Below the pieces are notes generated by a model that made no database searches, had not been told where the DNA came from, and saw nothing but the letters and a program-made list of their open reading frames with translations. The position numbers were made by a program, and so were the translations under genes. From Tunturiibacter gelidiferens (GTDB taxonomy: Bacteria; Acidobacteriota; Terriglobia; Terriglobales; Acidobacteriaceae): a stretch of 64,000 nt of DNA. Where the stretch lies: assembly GCF_014201335.1 (NCBI RefSeq), contig NZ_JACHEB010000013.1:124001-188000 (forward strand). Reading direction: 5' to 3'. Below are positions 17,608-26,358 of the stretch, in pieces. Every line of letters starts with the position of its first letter. Position 1 is the stretch's first letter.

Positions 17608-18498
17608 TCAGTGGTAGGTGACTGTGTCCTGGGCCTGGTGGGTGAAGTTGTCGTAGAAGAGTTTGTAGCCGGCTTCGTTGCCTCCCTGGACCTGGAAGAG
17701 TAGCTCGGAGTGGCCTTCGCGGGCGAAGTCGGCGGCGCCGGCGAGGTGCATGAGGCGGCCGAGATGATGGACTTCGCCGGTGGGGGAGATGGCAAACCAG
17801 TGGTCGACGTAGGCGTCATCGGGTGGGCCGTCGCAGAGGTAGCCGCCGAGGGTGATCTGGAGCATGCGCCAGTTGGTTTTGTTCGAGAGGTAGGAGGAGT
17901 CCATCTTGATCTGGGAGTCTGGGTAGGTGGAATCGTGGTAGTTCGATGGTGAGTTGGTGGTGTTTTGCGTGCAGTTCTTTGGATGCGGGTAGAGCTTGTG
18001 AAAGGCCTGAATGACGTGGGTGAGGTCGAGGGGGAAGACTGCGGCGGGTTGCCAGTTGTCCGGGTCGGTGAGGTGGGAGAGGTTGGTGGCGAGGATGGCG
18101 TGGGGCCGGTCGGGATAGTCGGGTGTTGAGCGACGTTCGAGGTGGAGGACGGCGGCGGGGTTGGTGATGGTCTGGACGCCGATCTCGGAGTAGGAGTGAT
18201 AGGCCGTGGGTGTGGTTGCGGCTACTTTCGCAACGGGTTTGCCTTGTTTGAAGAGGGTCCAGGTGGTGACGGGCGGATAGAGGTGGACGATGGTTTTAAG
18301 GCAGGCTTCGTCCTGGCAGATGGCGTTGTAGGAGCGCCACTGGCGGCCGGACTGATAGAAGAGGACGCGGACTCCGGGCTGGCCCTGGTTGTCGCCTGCG
18401 CCGGAGGAGGTGGACTCGAAGATGCCGATGATGGGCTTCTGCGCGAAAACTGGGAGTGTTGAGAGAAGCAGCAGGAGGTTGAGGGCTCGTGGCTTCAT
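17608..18498 (-). CDS. Hypothetical secreted protein
   Basis: 296 residues from the ATG at 18498, which opens directly into a signal peptide (MKPRALNLLLLLSTLPVFA). A second ATG six codons upstream (18516) is also possible; neither has a clear ribosome site. I recognise no catalytic motif. Visible features are IIGIFESTSSGAG near the mature N-terminus, QSGRQWRSYNAICQDEACL with a Cys pair, and a C-terminal half rich in aromatic residues (DAYVDHWFAISPTGEVHHLG). The overall look is of a globular periplasmic or exported protein. It stands alone between the repeat cluster and another secreted hypothetical gene on the same strand. Confidence 0.65.
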   Translation of the reverse strand: MKPRALNLLLLLSTLPVFAQKPIIGIFESTSSGAGDNQGQPGVRVLFYQSGRQWRSYNAICQDEACLKTIVHLYPPVTTWTLFKQGKPVAKVAATTPTAYHSYSEIGVQTITNPAAVLHLERRSTPDYPDRPHAILATNLSHLTDPDNWQPAAVFPLDLTHVIQAFHKLYPHPKNCTQNTTNSPSNYHDSTYPDSQIKMDSSYLSNKTNWRMLQITLGGYLCDGPPDDAYVDHWFAISPTGEVHHLGRLMHLAGAADFAREGHSELLFQVQGGNEAGYKLFYDNFTHQAQDTVTYH

Positions 18499-18815
18499 GT
18501 GAGTTAGTGTACTCATCGGAGGAGGGAGAGTTTTCGATTTTCTTCTAAATTGCCGAAGGGCTGTTTTCCTGAGGGCACGCAACCCACGAGACCGGCGAAC
18601 AATGCTACTTCGAGAACAAGAAGAAAATTTTCCCGGCCATTAGGTTGAAAGTGGATCGTCGCAATTGAGCAGACTATGTAGGAAAGCTCAAATCGGAAAA
18701 CGGTTTGGCAAGGCTCTTGGCGCTTCAGCCTCCGGGTTGATCTTTGCATTACCTGTCGCGGTGTTGACGAGAAGCGCGTTTTTTATTACTGATTCTGGAA
18801 GCTATGGCCGAGCCG
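18499..18815. other. Intergenic region between two hypothetical secreted proteins
   Basis: No credible gene; it should hold the promoter of the minus-strand gene ending at 17608. Short frames here lack ribosome sites and recognisable domains. Confidence 0.4.
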
Positions 18816-19676
18816 TTAATGGCCGGGCGTGGGTGTATCGGGCCAGGTGGGGCTGGCCAGTTGGATCGTCATCATGGGACCCTCCGCGTAGAGAGGACCT
18901 TGTTCTCTGGCGAAGGTTGTGGCTTCGCCGCCGATAGTCCATATTTGAATGTTGGGAGGCGCCTTGCCGATGATAGGGGCCACCACGCCCGCCACTCCGC
19001 CCAGGTTGATCTTGATGTCATAGTGGATCGCCTTCCGCGAAGAGCCGGCTACGAAGCATTTGTCTTCACCAACGTTGGAGATAACTAGTTTTACCAACCT
19101 CGGCTTCGGGGTGGTTACCACCATGGAGACGGTTGGCGTCGGGGAGTTCGGGCCCAGGTTTTGGAGCAGGATGGGCACCATTCCATTTGCCAGATCCGGC
19201 GGAAGATCGAGATGATCCGTCTTGACCTCTTCCTTCCCATCTTTTCCTGTGGAATGCACCGTGACCTCTCCGGTATGGGCGTCAATCAGCACATCCATCG
19301 GATGAGGAAAGGAAGGCCCTTTTTGGATGTGGTGATCGCTGATCAGCTGGAAGACTCGGCGTTGCGAGAAGACTGTTGTCTCATCGTCAATCGAGCCGTC
19401 TTTGAAATGAAAGATCGTTCGCGATGTGACGCGGTTGCCCCGTACGACCTGGAAGCTGTCTCCTGAGGCGACCACTTGCCCATCCTCAGAGCGCAGCTCA
19501 AGGAAACCGTGAATGGTGCCTTGCATAGAACGCACGGGAATCGGATCCGCCTTTGCGGTCAACTGCAATGCCCAGACCGGCAGGAGGATGAGTAAACAAA
19601 TTCGAAGGCGTTTCAAGAAAAGAATGTTTATAGGCCAGAAACCAGAAAACGGGCCGGAGGAGAACGGGTTTCGCAT
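18816..19676 (-). CDS. Hypothetical exported protein
   Basis: 286 residues from the ATG at 19676, chosen because GGGAGG lies four bases upstream. A long basic N-terminus leads into a hydrophobic segment (LRICLLILLPVWALQLTA) ending in AKA, a likely signal-peptide cut or membrane anchor. The mature part is rich in beta-strand patterns: GTIHGFLELRSEDGQVVASG, an SRTIFHFKDGSIDDETTVFS segment, and FPHPMDVLIDAHTGEVTVHS. The layout resembles lipid- or ligand-binding beta-sandwich proteins, but I cannot assign a family with certainty. No catalytic motif is seen. Confidence 0.7.
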   Translation of the reverse strand: MRNPFSSGPFSGFWPINILFLKRLRICLLILLPVWALQLTAKADPIPVRSMQGTIHGFLELRSEDGQVVASGDSFQVVRGNRVTSRTIFHFKDGSIDDETTVFSQRRVFQLISDHHIQKGPSFPHPMDVLIDAHTGEVTVHSTGKDGKEEVKTDHLDLPPDLANGMVPILLQNLGPNSPTPTVSMVVTTPKPRLVKLVISNVGEDKCFVAGSSRKAIHYDIKINLGGVAGVVAPIIGKAPPNIQIWTIGGEATTFAREQGPLYAEGPMMTIQLASPTWPDTPTPGH

Positions 19677-19821
19677 GTGTCCTCCCAACGTGCTATCTCT
19701 GGTGTAGATGGCAACCATGCTGAAGGAGTTGTGTCCCAAAACAACGCGACTAGTAACGATAAGCCGCCTTGCGGAAAGTGCGGTCACTTCCCGAGTGAGG
19801 GCTTTGGTTGCGGTTTATTTT

Positions 19822-21570
19822 CTATCGTGACCTTGAAGGCTTGCCTCTGCTGATGGGGGATTTTTTTGCGGCGCGTTTTCTAATTGGTTTCTTTTTGCTG
19901 CCTTTGGATTTGGCTGACGTTGAGCCGGAGGGGTTGACGACGGTGATGAGCTTTGTGCCGATGGGGGTGCCGAGGCCAGTGCAGGCGTCCCAGCCGGGGC
20001 GGGCGGTGAAGCCGGTGGGAGAGCCGGAGTAGTTGGTGCCGGAGGTGATGTCGTTGAATGCGGCTTTGCCTTTGGCGGCGTAGATGGCGGGTTGGATGAA
20101 GCCGGCGGAGGTTTTGTTCTGCGCGTTGGCTACGGCGATGAGGCCGGCCCAGAGAGGAGCTACGGCGCTGGTGCCGCCGATGACCATGTTTTTTCCGTCG
20201 ACGCGAATGATGTAGCCGGTGGATGGGTCGGCGTCGCCGGAGACGTCGGGGACGCCGCGGCCACCTGCTGAGTTGGTGGGTGCAGGGACGTTGGCGTTTG
20301 CCTGCCAGGACGGGAGCGGGAAGAAGTTGCTGACGCCGCCGCCGGTTGCGCCTTCGTTGTTGGTGAGCTCGTTCCAGACGACCTCGGAGCTGATGGAGGA
20401 GCCGCTGGCTGTGAGTTTGGTTCCACCGCAGGCGAGGACGTGGGGGCTGGAGGCGGGGAAGTCGACGTGGTTCTGGCCGTCGGTGAGGCCGTCGGTGGAG
20501 CCGTTGTCTCCTGCGGCGACGGTGATGGTGATGCCTAGGGCGGCGGCGGATTGGCAGGCGGCGTCGAGGGCGTTGAGCGATTGTGCGGTCCAGCTGGATT
20601 CGGGGCCGCCCCAGCTGATGGAGATGACGCTGGGTTTGTTGGTGGTGTCGTGGACGGCGGTGGCGATGGCGTCGATGAAGCCCTGGTCGGTGTTGGGGGT
20701 GAAGTAGACGACGATGTTGGCGCCGGGGGCGACGGCGGCGGCGACTTCGATGTCGAGCATGACTTCTCCGTCGGCGCTGTTAGCGTTGCTGGGGCTGTTT
20801 TTGCCGCCGTCGACAGAGACCGTGGTGACCTTGGGGGCTTTCTGGCCGAGGGATTTGAAGTAGGTGGTGAGGTCGGCGGTTTTGTAGCCGCCGCCTAGCT
20901 CGATGATGCCGATGGTTTGGCCTGCGGCAGAGGCGTTCGCGGGGAACTGGTAGAGCTGCGCGATCTGGATGGGCGAGTAGGAGGTGTTGGCGCCGCTGGC
21001 GTGGGGATGGGCGAAGCCTCCGGCCTGGGCGATGTTGGCGGTGATGTCGCCGGCTTCGCCTGCGATGCGAAAGTGGGGCTTGGCTTGCGGGCGGTTGTCG
21101 AGGCCGAGGACGGCTTCGACTGCGCCGACGAGGTCGCTGGGGAGAGTGATGCTGCCCTCGCGGACACGGTATGTGGTGCCTTCGTGATTCTTGTGGACGA
21201 GGGTGACGCCGAAGGCCTTCTGCATGGCGGCGATGGTGCCGGAGAGCTTGACGGTGCGGCGTTCGGGGCCGGGGGTGTCGGGGGCGACGGTGAGGCCGAA
21301 CTCTTTGGCGAAGGTGCGGACGAGCTTTACAGCGGCGGGATCAGCGCCGTGGTTTCTTCTGTATTCGGCGTGGGTGAGGCGCTGCTTGCCGAGGCGGTTG
21401 GCGGCCTTGAGAGGGGTCTTGCGGCGGACGACGACCGAGACGGTGATTTTCGTGCCGGAGGGCGCGGGCTTTTCGCCGGCGGTTTGAACGAAGGCAGATT
21501 TCTCGCTGCCGGGAAGGACGGTGCGGGGGGAGGCTGAGATGTGAGGAGTGGATTTCTTTTTCGTAGCCAT
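19822..21570 (-). CDS. Sedolisin-type serine-carboxyl peptidase (S53, pro-kumamolisin)
   Basis: 582 residues. The pro-domain covers about residues 40-165 (LTHAEYRRNHG, FGLTVAPDTPGPERRTVKL, AMQKAFGVTL). The peptidase domain contains the catalytic Glu269 and Asp273 (DGEVMLDIE), the oxyanion Asp355 (AAGDNGSTDG) and the nucleophile Ser468 (GGTSAVAP), then the calcium site near FNDITSG and PGWDACTGLGTPIG. Sedolisins are acid-active endopeptidases that self-process, which fits an acidic-soil organism. No signal peptide is seen: the N-terminus is MATKKKSTPHIS. The last 35 residues are very rich in Lys, Arg and Ser. The ATG has GAGG upstream. Confidence 0.93.
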   Translation of the reverse strand: MATKKKSTPHISASPRTVLPGSEKSAFVQTAGEKPAPSGTKITVSVVVRRKTPLKAANRLGKQRLTHAEYRRNHGADPAAVKLVRTFAKEFGLTVAPDTPGPERRTVKLSGTIAAMQKAFGVTLVHKNHEGTTYRVREGSITLPSDLVGAVEAVLGLDNRPQAKPHFRIAGEAGDITANIAQAGGFAHPHASGANTSYSPIQIAQLYQFPANASAAGQTIGIIELGGGYKTADLTTYFKSLGQKAPKVTTVSVDGGKNSPSNANSADGEVMLDIEVAAAVAPGANIVVYFTPNTDQGFIDAIATAVHDTTNKPSVISISWGGPESSWTAQSLNALDAACQSAAALGITITVAAGDNGSTDGLTDGQNHVDFPASSPHVLACGGTKLTASGSSISSEVVWNELTNNEGATGGGVSNFFPLPSWQANANVPAPTNSAGGRGVPDVSGDADPSTGYIIRVDGKNMVIGGTSAVAPLWAGLIAVANAQNKTSAGFIQPAIYAAKGKAAFNDITSGTNYSGSPTGFTARPGWDACTGLGTPIGTKLITVVNPSGSTSAKSKGSKKKPIRKRAAKKSPISRGKPSRSR

Positions 21571-21763
21571 GGATGTGGTCCTCTAAATTTGGGGATGAAT
21601 TTGTATGAGGGGCCGGGCCGCAGAGCGATGTTCGCGAAGACCCATACTATGCCTGAGTCGTTGAGGATGGAAGCAGAGTAAGACAAATATTCGCTTCGCC
21701 TGTAGGGATAGTGCGCGGAGGTGAGAGATCGTATCCGATGCCGGCAACAGCGGAGACTAGGAC

Positions 21764-21812
21764 AACAGCAGGTCCCCTTCGGGGATGACAACCAGAAAGG
21801 CAGTTGTTGTTG
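21764..21812. repeat. Intergenic palindromic repeat, single copy
   Basis: CAGGTCCCCTTCGGGGATGA is followed by caaccagaaaggcag, closely matching the copies at 24236 and 17386-17537. One stem base differs (GGTCCCC), which shortens the perfect stem to TCCCC/GGGGA. Confidence 0.75.
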
Positions 21813-21840
21813 CGAAGCAGAGAAATTCAAGTGCGAAGGC

Positions 21841-21871
21841 TTCAAGGCTTCACTCGCCCTGAAGCCTTGAA
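21841..21871 (-). terminator. 12-bp inverted repeat, likely 3' hairpin
   Basis: TTCAAGGCTTCA and TGAAGCCTTGAA are perfect inverted copies separated by CTCGCCC. The hairpin lies six bases beyond the stop codon of the minus-strand gene at 21877. No T-run follows. Confidence 0.5.
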
Positions 21872-21876
21872 CTGGC

Positions 21877-22623
21877 CTAGAAGTGGCGCAGGGGTTCGGA
21901 GGTCGTGGAGGCTTTGTAGTCGGGGTCGCCGGGAATGGGGTCGAGGTTGGAGCGGAGATCGGCGCTGCGTTCGAGAGAGCGGCTGACGATGTCGCGGGAG
22001 CCGAGGCCGACGGCGAGAGCGAGGGTGAGGACGATGCCGCCGAAGAGGATTCCAAAGGCGAGTTCGACAACGGCGCCGCCAATCTGGAGGTGGTCGAGGA
22101 CCATAGCGGCGGTGAGGACGAGGACGAGCCACTTGATGCCGAGAGAGAGGAAGCGGGCGTACTGGAGCTTTGCGTTGACGGCGCCGATGAGGACGGAGCG
22201 CTCGAGAAAGCGCGCGATGAGAGTGCCGGCGATGAGGAGGAGGACGGCTCCGATGGAGTGGGTGAGGTAGGGAAGTACGAAGAGGGAGATTTGGGATTCG
22301 CCGGGGAAGGCGGCGTCGAATGCGGAGATGCCGATGAAACAGCCGATGGCGACACAGCCCCAGAAGACGACACGGGCGAGCAGCGCGGTGGGGCTATGGG
22401 CGGGGGACCAGTCGGAGATGGTGGCCGAGGAGTTGCGTGCCAGACGCTCGTCAAACTTGGCGGCGGTGAGGCTGCGTCGGAGGAGCGCGGCGAGGCCCAT
22501 GCCGATGGCGGTCATGACGACGAGCGCGAGCAGAAGGGCGATAAGGGCCGGGAGAAAGCTCGCCAGTTTATAGAGGACCTGTTGAGCGGATTGGCGGAGT
22601 GCCTGTTCGACTTGTTGCCACAT
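21877..22623 (-). CDS. Membrane protein with mechanosensitive-channel-type TM helices
   Basis: 248 residues. At least four hydrophobic helices are visible: FLPALIALLLALVVMTAIGM, VVFWGCVAIGCFIGISAF, SIGAVLLLIAGTLIARFL and WLVLVLTAAMVL, then a Gly/Ala-rich segment (ELAFGILFGGIVLTLALAVG) that ends in LGSRDIVSRSLER. This matches the conserved TM-helix family found in MscS-like proteins, in which the last helix resembles the pore helix, but the MscS cytoplasmic vestibule is absent. It may be a small channel or a membrane scaffold. GGAGA precedes the ATG. The 3' side has a 12-bp inverted repeat. Confidence 0.75.
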   Translation of the reverse strand: MWQQVEQALRQSAQQVLYKLASFLPALIALLLALVVMTAIGMGLAALLRRSLTAAKFDERLARNSSATISDWSPAHSPTALLARVVFWGCVAIGCFIGISAFDAAFPGESQISLFVLPYLTHSIGAVLLLIAGTLIARFLERSVLIGAVNAKLQYARFLSLGIKWLVLVLTAAMVLDHLQIGGAVVELAFGILFGGIVLTLALAVGLGSRDIVSRSLERSADLRSNLDPIPGDPDYKASTTSEPLRHF

Positions 22624-22672
22624 GGGAGAGTCTCCTTACGGGTTGCTGGCCTGTTATTTTGCCGCTCGATTT

Positions 22673-23875
22673 CTATGGATTGAAGCGGTCTGGCCAGCGC
22701 CAGCGTGATACGAGATAGGGTTTGTCGGCTTCAAAGGCGAGGGCAAGATCCTGGATGTGTTTTTCCGGCGCAGTGCCGGTGCTGATGAGGGTGAGATGAG
22801 AGGCAACCCAGGCGAGATAGAGGGGCGTGAGCGCTCCGAGAAGGTGACCGCGATTGATGGTGCGCAGGCGGTAGGCGAGGATGAAGTCGTAGACGATGCG
22901 AGCCCAGAGATTGTCGGGCATGCGGAAGTTTTCGGGCTGCAAGATGGAGAGCTTTTTAAGGCCGAGGAGCGAGTTGGGCGGCAGGACGAGGGACCATATC
23001 TCGTGGAGGTTTGAGTAGGCGAGGCGGAAGGCTTCGAGCATGGGTGCGATGTCGGGCGGCTCGGTGACGGAGACGGTTTGGGGAAGGCTGGGTGCTGGCT
23101 GGGTGCCGCGGGCGCGCTGCCAGAAGGAGGCCTTGGTGTCGATGTCGGAGAAGAAGGAGCCGGCGATGAGAGCGAGCAGGCTGTTGAGATCGCGGGCGTT
23201 GGGTTGAGGGAGGGTGCGTGGGATGACCTCTACCTCGGCGATGGTGAAGTTGGCGGTGGCCGCTTCGGCGAGAGGCCAGAGGAAGGAGTCGTCCTGCGAG
23301 GTGGCGGTGAAGCGTTGTGCGACGGCGGCGAGACGGCCGGCCATGCGGAGAGAGAGGCCGAGGTCGAGGGCGAGAGGAAAGCGGGGGCGTGTGCCGAAGA
23401 GGGCGCGGGTGACAGGGTAAAGGATGGCGGAGTTTGCGAGGCCTTCGCGGGGGCCGAGATGGTAGTGGGCGACGGCGAGGTCGGAGGTGAGTGCGGATTT
23501 TGCGAGGGCCCGGATGGCTTCGGGGTGGAGGGACTGGCACTCGGCGCCGAGGAGGAGGCAGGTGGCGGCGTTGTTCTCCTGAGCGAGCTTGTAAGCGTTG
23601 AGGTAGTCGGCTGCAGTGAGGACCCAGGGGGTGGCGGAGACCGAGGTCGGTGTGTAGGGAATGAGACGGAGTGGGCCGCCGGAGGAGAGCTGAGGGGCGG
23701 CGTCCGGTGTGGCGACCAGGACGGTGTCGTTGGGAAACGCCAGGGCGAGGTTGGCGAGCGTGGCATCGAAGGCTTCCTGCGGGAGGGAGCCCAGGCTGAT
23801 GAGCAGGCTGCTGGCCGGGTTTGGCGCGTTCACTGCGTTCGAACTAGGGTCGATATTTGTCTGGGCGGAGGCCAT
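22673..23875 (-). CDS. Putative GT-A-fold glycosyltransferase
   Basis: 400 residues. The N-terminal half has a nucleotide-sugar-binding look: a beta-strand SSLLISLGSLP, later TCLLLGAECQSLHPEAIRAL. The segment HLGPREGLANSAILYPVTRALFGTR followed by FPLALDLGLSLRMA resembles the region of mannosylglycerate/glucosylglycerate synthase-like enzymes where the acceptor and phosphate sites lie. A QDDSFLWPLAEAA motif follows, and the C-terminal third is helical with WARIVYDFILAYRLR. No clear DxD motif is seen, so the protein could be an inactive or distant member. It lies upstream of GH15/TreY/TreZ genes on the opposite strand, which may point to a compatible-solute or glucan role. Confidence 0.6.
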   Translation of the reverse strand: MASAQTNIDPSSNAVNAPNPASSLLISLGSLPQEAFDATLANLALAFPNDTVLVATPDAAPQLSSGGPLRLIPYTPTSVSATPWVLTAADYLNAYKLAQENNAATCLLLGAECQSLHPEAIRALAKSALTSDLAVAHYHLGPREGLANSAILYPVTRALFGTRPRFPLALDLGLSLRMAGRLAAVAQRFTATSQDDSFLWPLAEAATANFTIAEVEVIPRTLPQPNARDLNSLLALIAGSFFSDIDTKASFWQRARGTQPAPSLPQTVSVTEPPDIAPMLEAFRLAYSNLHEIWSLVLPPNSLLGLKKLSILQPENFRMPDNLWARIVYDFILAYRLRTINRGHLLGALTPLYLAWVASHLTLISTGTAPEKHIQDLALAFEADKPYLVSRWRWPDRFNP

Positions 23876-24311
23876 CGTGCGATCTGGACTTTCTCGGTTC
23901 GTTTAGCGGAGGCTCAGATTCCGGCTTCTCTGGTTTCGGGATGCTCAGTGCAGATGCGTGCTGCCGTGAGTGTACTGCCGATTTTCAGGGGACGCGAGCG
24001 GACGAGACCTGACTTCAGGAAAATCGGGCGGCTTCGTTGTCAAACGGTGATTTTTTTGTGGCATGTTTTCTGCGTGTCCCTAAGTTCGTGGTTTGCGCAT
24101 CCTATATCTGAAACGGCTTCATTGAGAGATGCATTTTGTGGTGTATGTGGTTGCTGGAGCTGTAAATACGAGGGAAGGCCGGAGGCGTTTGGGATGGGTT
24201 AGGAGGAAAGATGGGCTTGTTGTGGGAGAGATGACGACAACAGCAGATCCCCTTCGGGGATGACAACAAGAAAGGCAACGGCAATACAGGCAACATCTCT
24301 TGGAGGCGTTT
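23876..24311. other. Divergent intergenic region with a palindromic repeat
   Basis: It lies between the glycosyltransferase-like gene and the GH15 gene and should hold both promoters. The right end carries one palindromic repeat, just 16 bases before the GH15 start codon. No gene is seen. Confidence 0.45.
24236..24296. repeat. Intergenic palindromic repeat next to the GH15 gene
   Basis: CAGATCCCCTTCGGGGATGA forms a stem ATCCCC/GGGGAT around TTC, then caacaagaaaggcaacggca. The downstream 25 bases match unit three of the 17386 cluster almost exactly. It ends just before the GGAGG of the GH15 gene and would be in its leader RNA. Confidence 0.8.
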
Positions 24312-26159
24312 GTGGCAGAGCCGAAGAAGAAAGAGACCGGGCCGCTGCACGGTTCGAGAATTGAAGACTATTGCATGATTGGGGACTGTGAGACGGCAGC
24401 TCTGGTGTCGAAGGAGGGCTCGATCGACTGGCTGTGCTGGCCGACGTTTTCCTCCGCTGCGTGTTTTGCAGCTCTGCTGGGCACCCGCGATCATGGGTTC
24501 TGGCAGATTGCGCCGAAAGGTAAGGTGAAGGCGATTCGCCGGCAGTATGTGGGGCATACGCTGATAGTGGAGACGACGTTTGAGACGAGGGAGGGAGAGG
24601 TCTGCCTGACCGACTTTATGCCGCCGCGAGAGAAGCATTCACACGTTGTGAGGACGGTGCGGGGTATTCGCGGGCGGGTGGCGATGCAGATGGATCTTGC
24701 GATCCGGTTTGATTATGGACGGACGACTCCGTGGGTGACGAGCACCGACGATGGGATCCGCGCGATCGCGGGTATGGACATGATCACGCTGAGGACGAAG
24801 GCGAAGTTGCGTGGAGAAGGGATGACCACGCGGAGTGACTTCACAGTGCGTAAAGGCCAGACGATGACCTTTACGTTGACGGGCTCATCTTCTCTTGAAA
24901 AGGCTCCGCCGGAGCTTTCGGTAGACAAGGCTTATGCAGAGGCAGAGAGATTCTGGACTAAGTGGAGCAAGAGGAATGCTTATATCGGACCCTATGAGGA
25001 GGCGGTGGAACGTTCTCTGATCACCCTGAAGGCGATGACGTATAAGCCGTCGGGAGGAATTGTGGCGGCGGTGACGACGTCGCTGCCGGAGAAGATTGGC
25101 GGGCCACGGAATTGGGACTATCGCTATTGTTGGTTGCGGGATACTGCTTTCACTTTGCTGATTCTGATGCAGGCCAACTATATGGACGAGGCGGTGGAGT
25201 GGCGCAAATGGTTGCTGCGCGCTATCGCAGGGGCTCCCGACCAGGTGCAGACGATCTATGGAATTTGCGGTGAGCGACAGTTGGTGGAGTGGGAGGCAGA
25301 TTGGCTGCCGGGTTATGAAGGTTCAAGTCCGGTTCGGATTGGGAACGCGGCTGTGGATCAGTTTCAGCTGGATGTCTTCGGCGAGGTGTCTTCGGCTCTG
25401 TCGCGAATTCCGCAGGCCGAGGACGAGATTCGCGTTTCGGCAACTTCGATGCAGGCTTCGTTGACGGATCACCTGTGCAAGATGTGGGAGAACCCGGACG
25501 AAGGGATATGGGAGACGCGCGGAGGTGCGATGCACTTTACCCACTCGAAGGTGATGGCGTGGGTGGCGCTCGATCGGGCGATTCGACATCATGAGCAGTT
25601 TGATGGAAAGGGAGATGTGAAGCGATGGAGGAAGAATCGCGAGATGTTGCACAGGGAGATTTGCAAAAAGGGTTTTGATAAGAAGCTGAATAGTTTTGTT
25701 CAGTCGTATGGGTCGAAGCAACTGGATGCGTCGTGCCTGCGGATTGGACTGGTGGGATTTTTGCCGATGGACGATCCGCGGATTATCGGGACGGTGGAAG
25801 CGATAGAGAAGCGGCTGATGAAGAATGGTTTCGTCGAACGTTACGACACGAAAAAGACCGACGACGGATTGGCGGGAAGTGAGGGGGCGTTTCTCGCGTG
25901 CAGCTTCTGGCTGGTTACGAATTTGTGGTTGATTGGCCGGAAGGAGGATGCGAAGGCGATGTTTGAGCGGCTGCTTGCGCTGCGCAATGATGTTGGTTTG
26001 TTGTCGGAGGAGTACGATCCAATTGGAAAGCGCATGGTGGGGAATTTTCCTCAGGCGTTGTCGCATATTGCATTGATCCACTCGGCGTTTGCGATGTCGG
26101 GTTTGTGGACGCCGATCGGGAACGCGAAAGCTGAGGCTGGAAAGCGTCGCAAGACTTAG
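24312..26159 (+). CDS. Glycoside hydrolase family 15 protein (glucoamylase or trehalase type)
   Basis: 615 residues from the GTG at 24312; GGAGG at 24302-24306 sits five bases upstream and rules out an in-frame TTG at 24300. The N-terminal domain has IEDYCMIGDCETAALVSKEG and SIDWLCWPTF, typical of GH15. The alpha/alpha-barrel shows GGPRNWDYRYCWLRDTAF, EADWLPGYEGS with the general-acid Glu region, GNAAVDQFQLDVFGE, and GIWETRGG with the second Glu region. No signal peptide is present, so it is cytoplasmic. Related enzymes cleave glucose from alpha-glucans or hydrolyse trehalose; next to TreY and TreZ either role makes sense and the sequence alone does not decide. Confidence 0.9.
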   Translation: MAEPKKKETGPLHGSRIEDYCMIGDCETAALVSKEGSIDWLCWPTFSSAACFAALLGTRDHGFWQIAPKGKVKAIRRQYVGHTLIVETTFETREGEVCLTDFMPPREKHSHVVRTVRGIRGRVAMQMDLAIRFDYGRTTPWVTSTDDGIRAIAGMDMITLRTKAKLRGEGMTTRSDFTVRKGQTMTFTLTGSSSLEKAPPELSVDKAYAEAERFWTKWSKRNAYIGPYEEAVERSLITLKAMTYKPSGGIVAAVTTSLPEKIGGPRNWDYRYCWLRDTAFTLLILMQANYMDEAVEWRKWLLRAIAGAPDQVQTIYGICGERQLVEWEADWLPGYEGSSPVRIGNAAVDQFQLDVFGEVSSALSRIPQAEDEIRVSATSMQASLTDHLCKMWENPDEGIWETRGGAMHFTHSKVMAWVALDRAIRHHEQFDGKGDVKRWRKNREMLHREICKKGFDKKLNSFVQSYGSKQLDASCLRIGLVGFLPMDDPRIIGTVEAIEKRLMKNGFVERYDTKKTDDGLAGSEGAFLACSFWLVTNLWLIGRKEDAKAMFERLLALRNDVGLLSEEYDPIGKRMVGNFPQALSHIALIHSAFAMSGLWTPIGNAKAEAGKRRKT

Positions 26160-26358
26160 GCGCGAGCCATTTGGATCGTGCTTGTTGTATCGCGATGTGG
26201 ATCAACCTTTACGGGCCGGGTGATTTGTTTTCGCTGACGAGCCAAATGCAACCAACGCGAGCCTTTGCGTCTCTAACAAGAGACCTGGATCTTTCTTTGT
26301 GTGGGTGTTTGCGTAATCTTTCCTGCCTTGTTTCCTGAACGCTATTTTTGAACGGTTG

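Larger units (their letters stand above)
21571..21876. other. Intergenic region upstream of the sedolisin, with repeat and hairpin
   Basis: It holds one copy of the palindromic repeat (21764) and a 12-bp inverted repeat at 21841-21871. The part next to 21571 should contain the sedolisin promoter. No gene is seen. Confidence 0.45.

Noticed and set aside
21327..22454. 375-residue minus-strand frame spanning sedolisin and MscS-like genes
   Set aside because: Ser/Pro-rich low-complexity shadow that crosses two real genes and an intergenic repeat.
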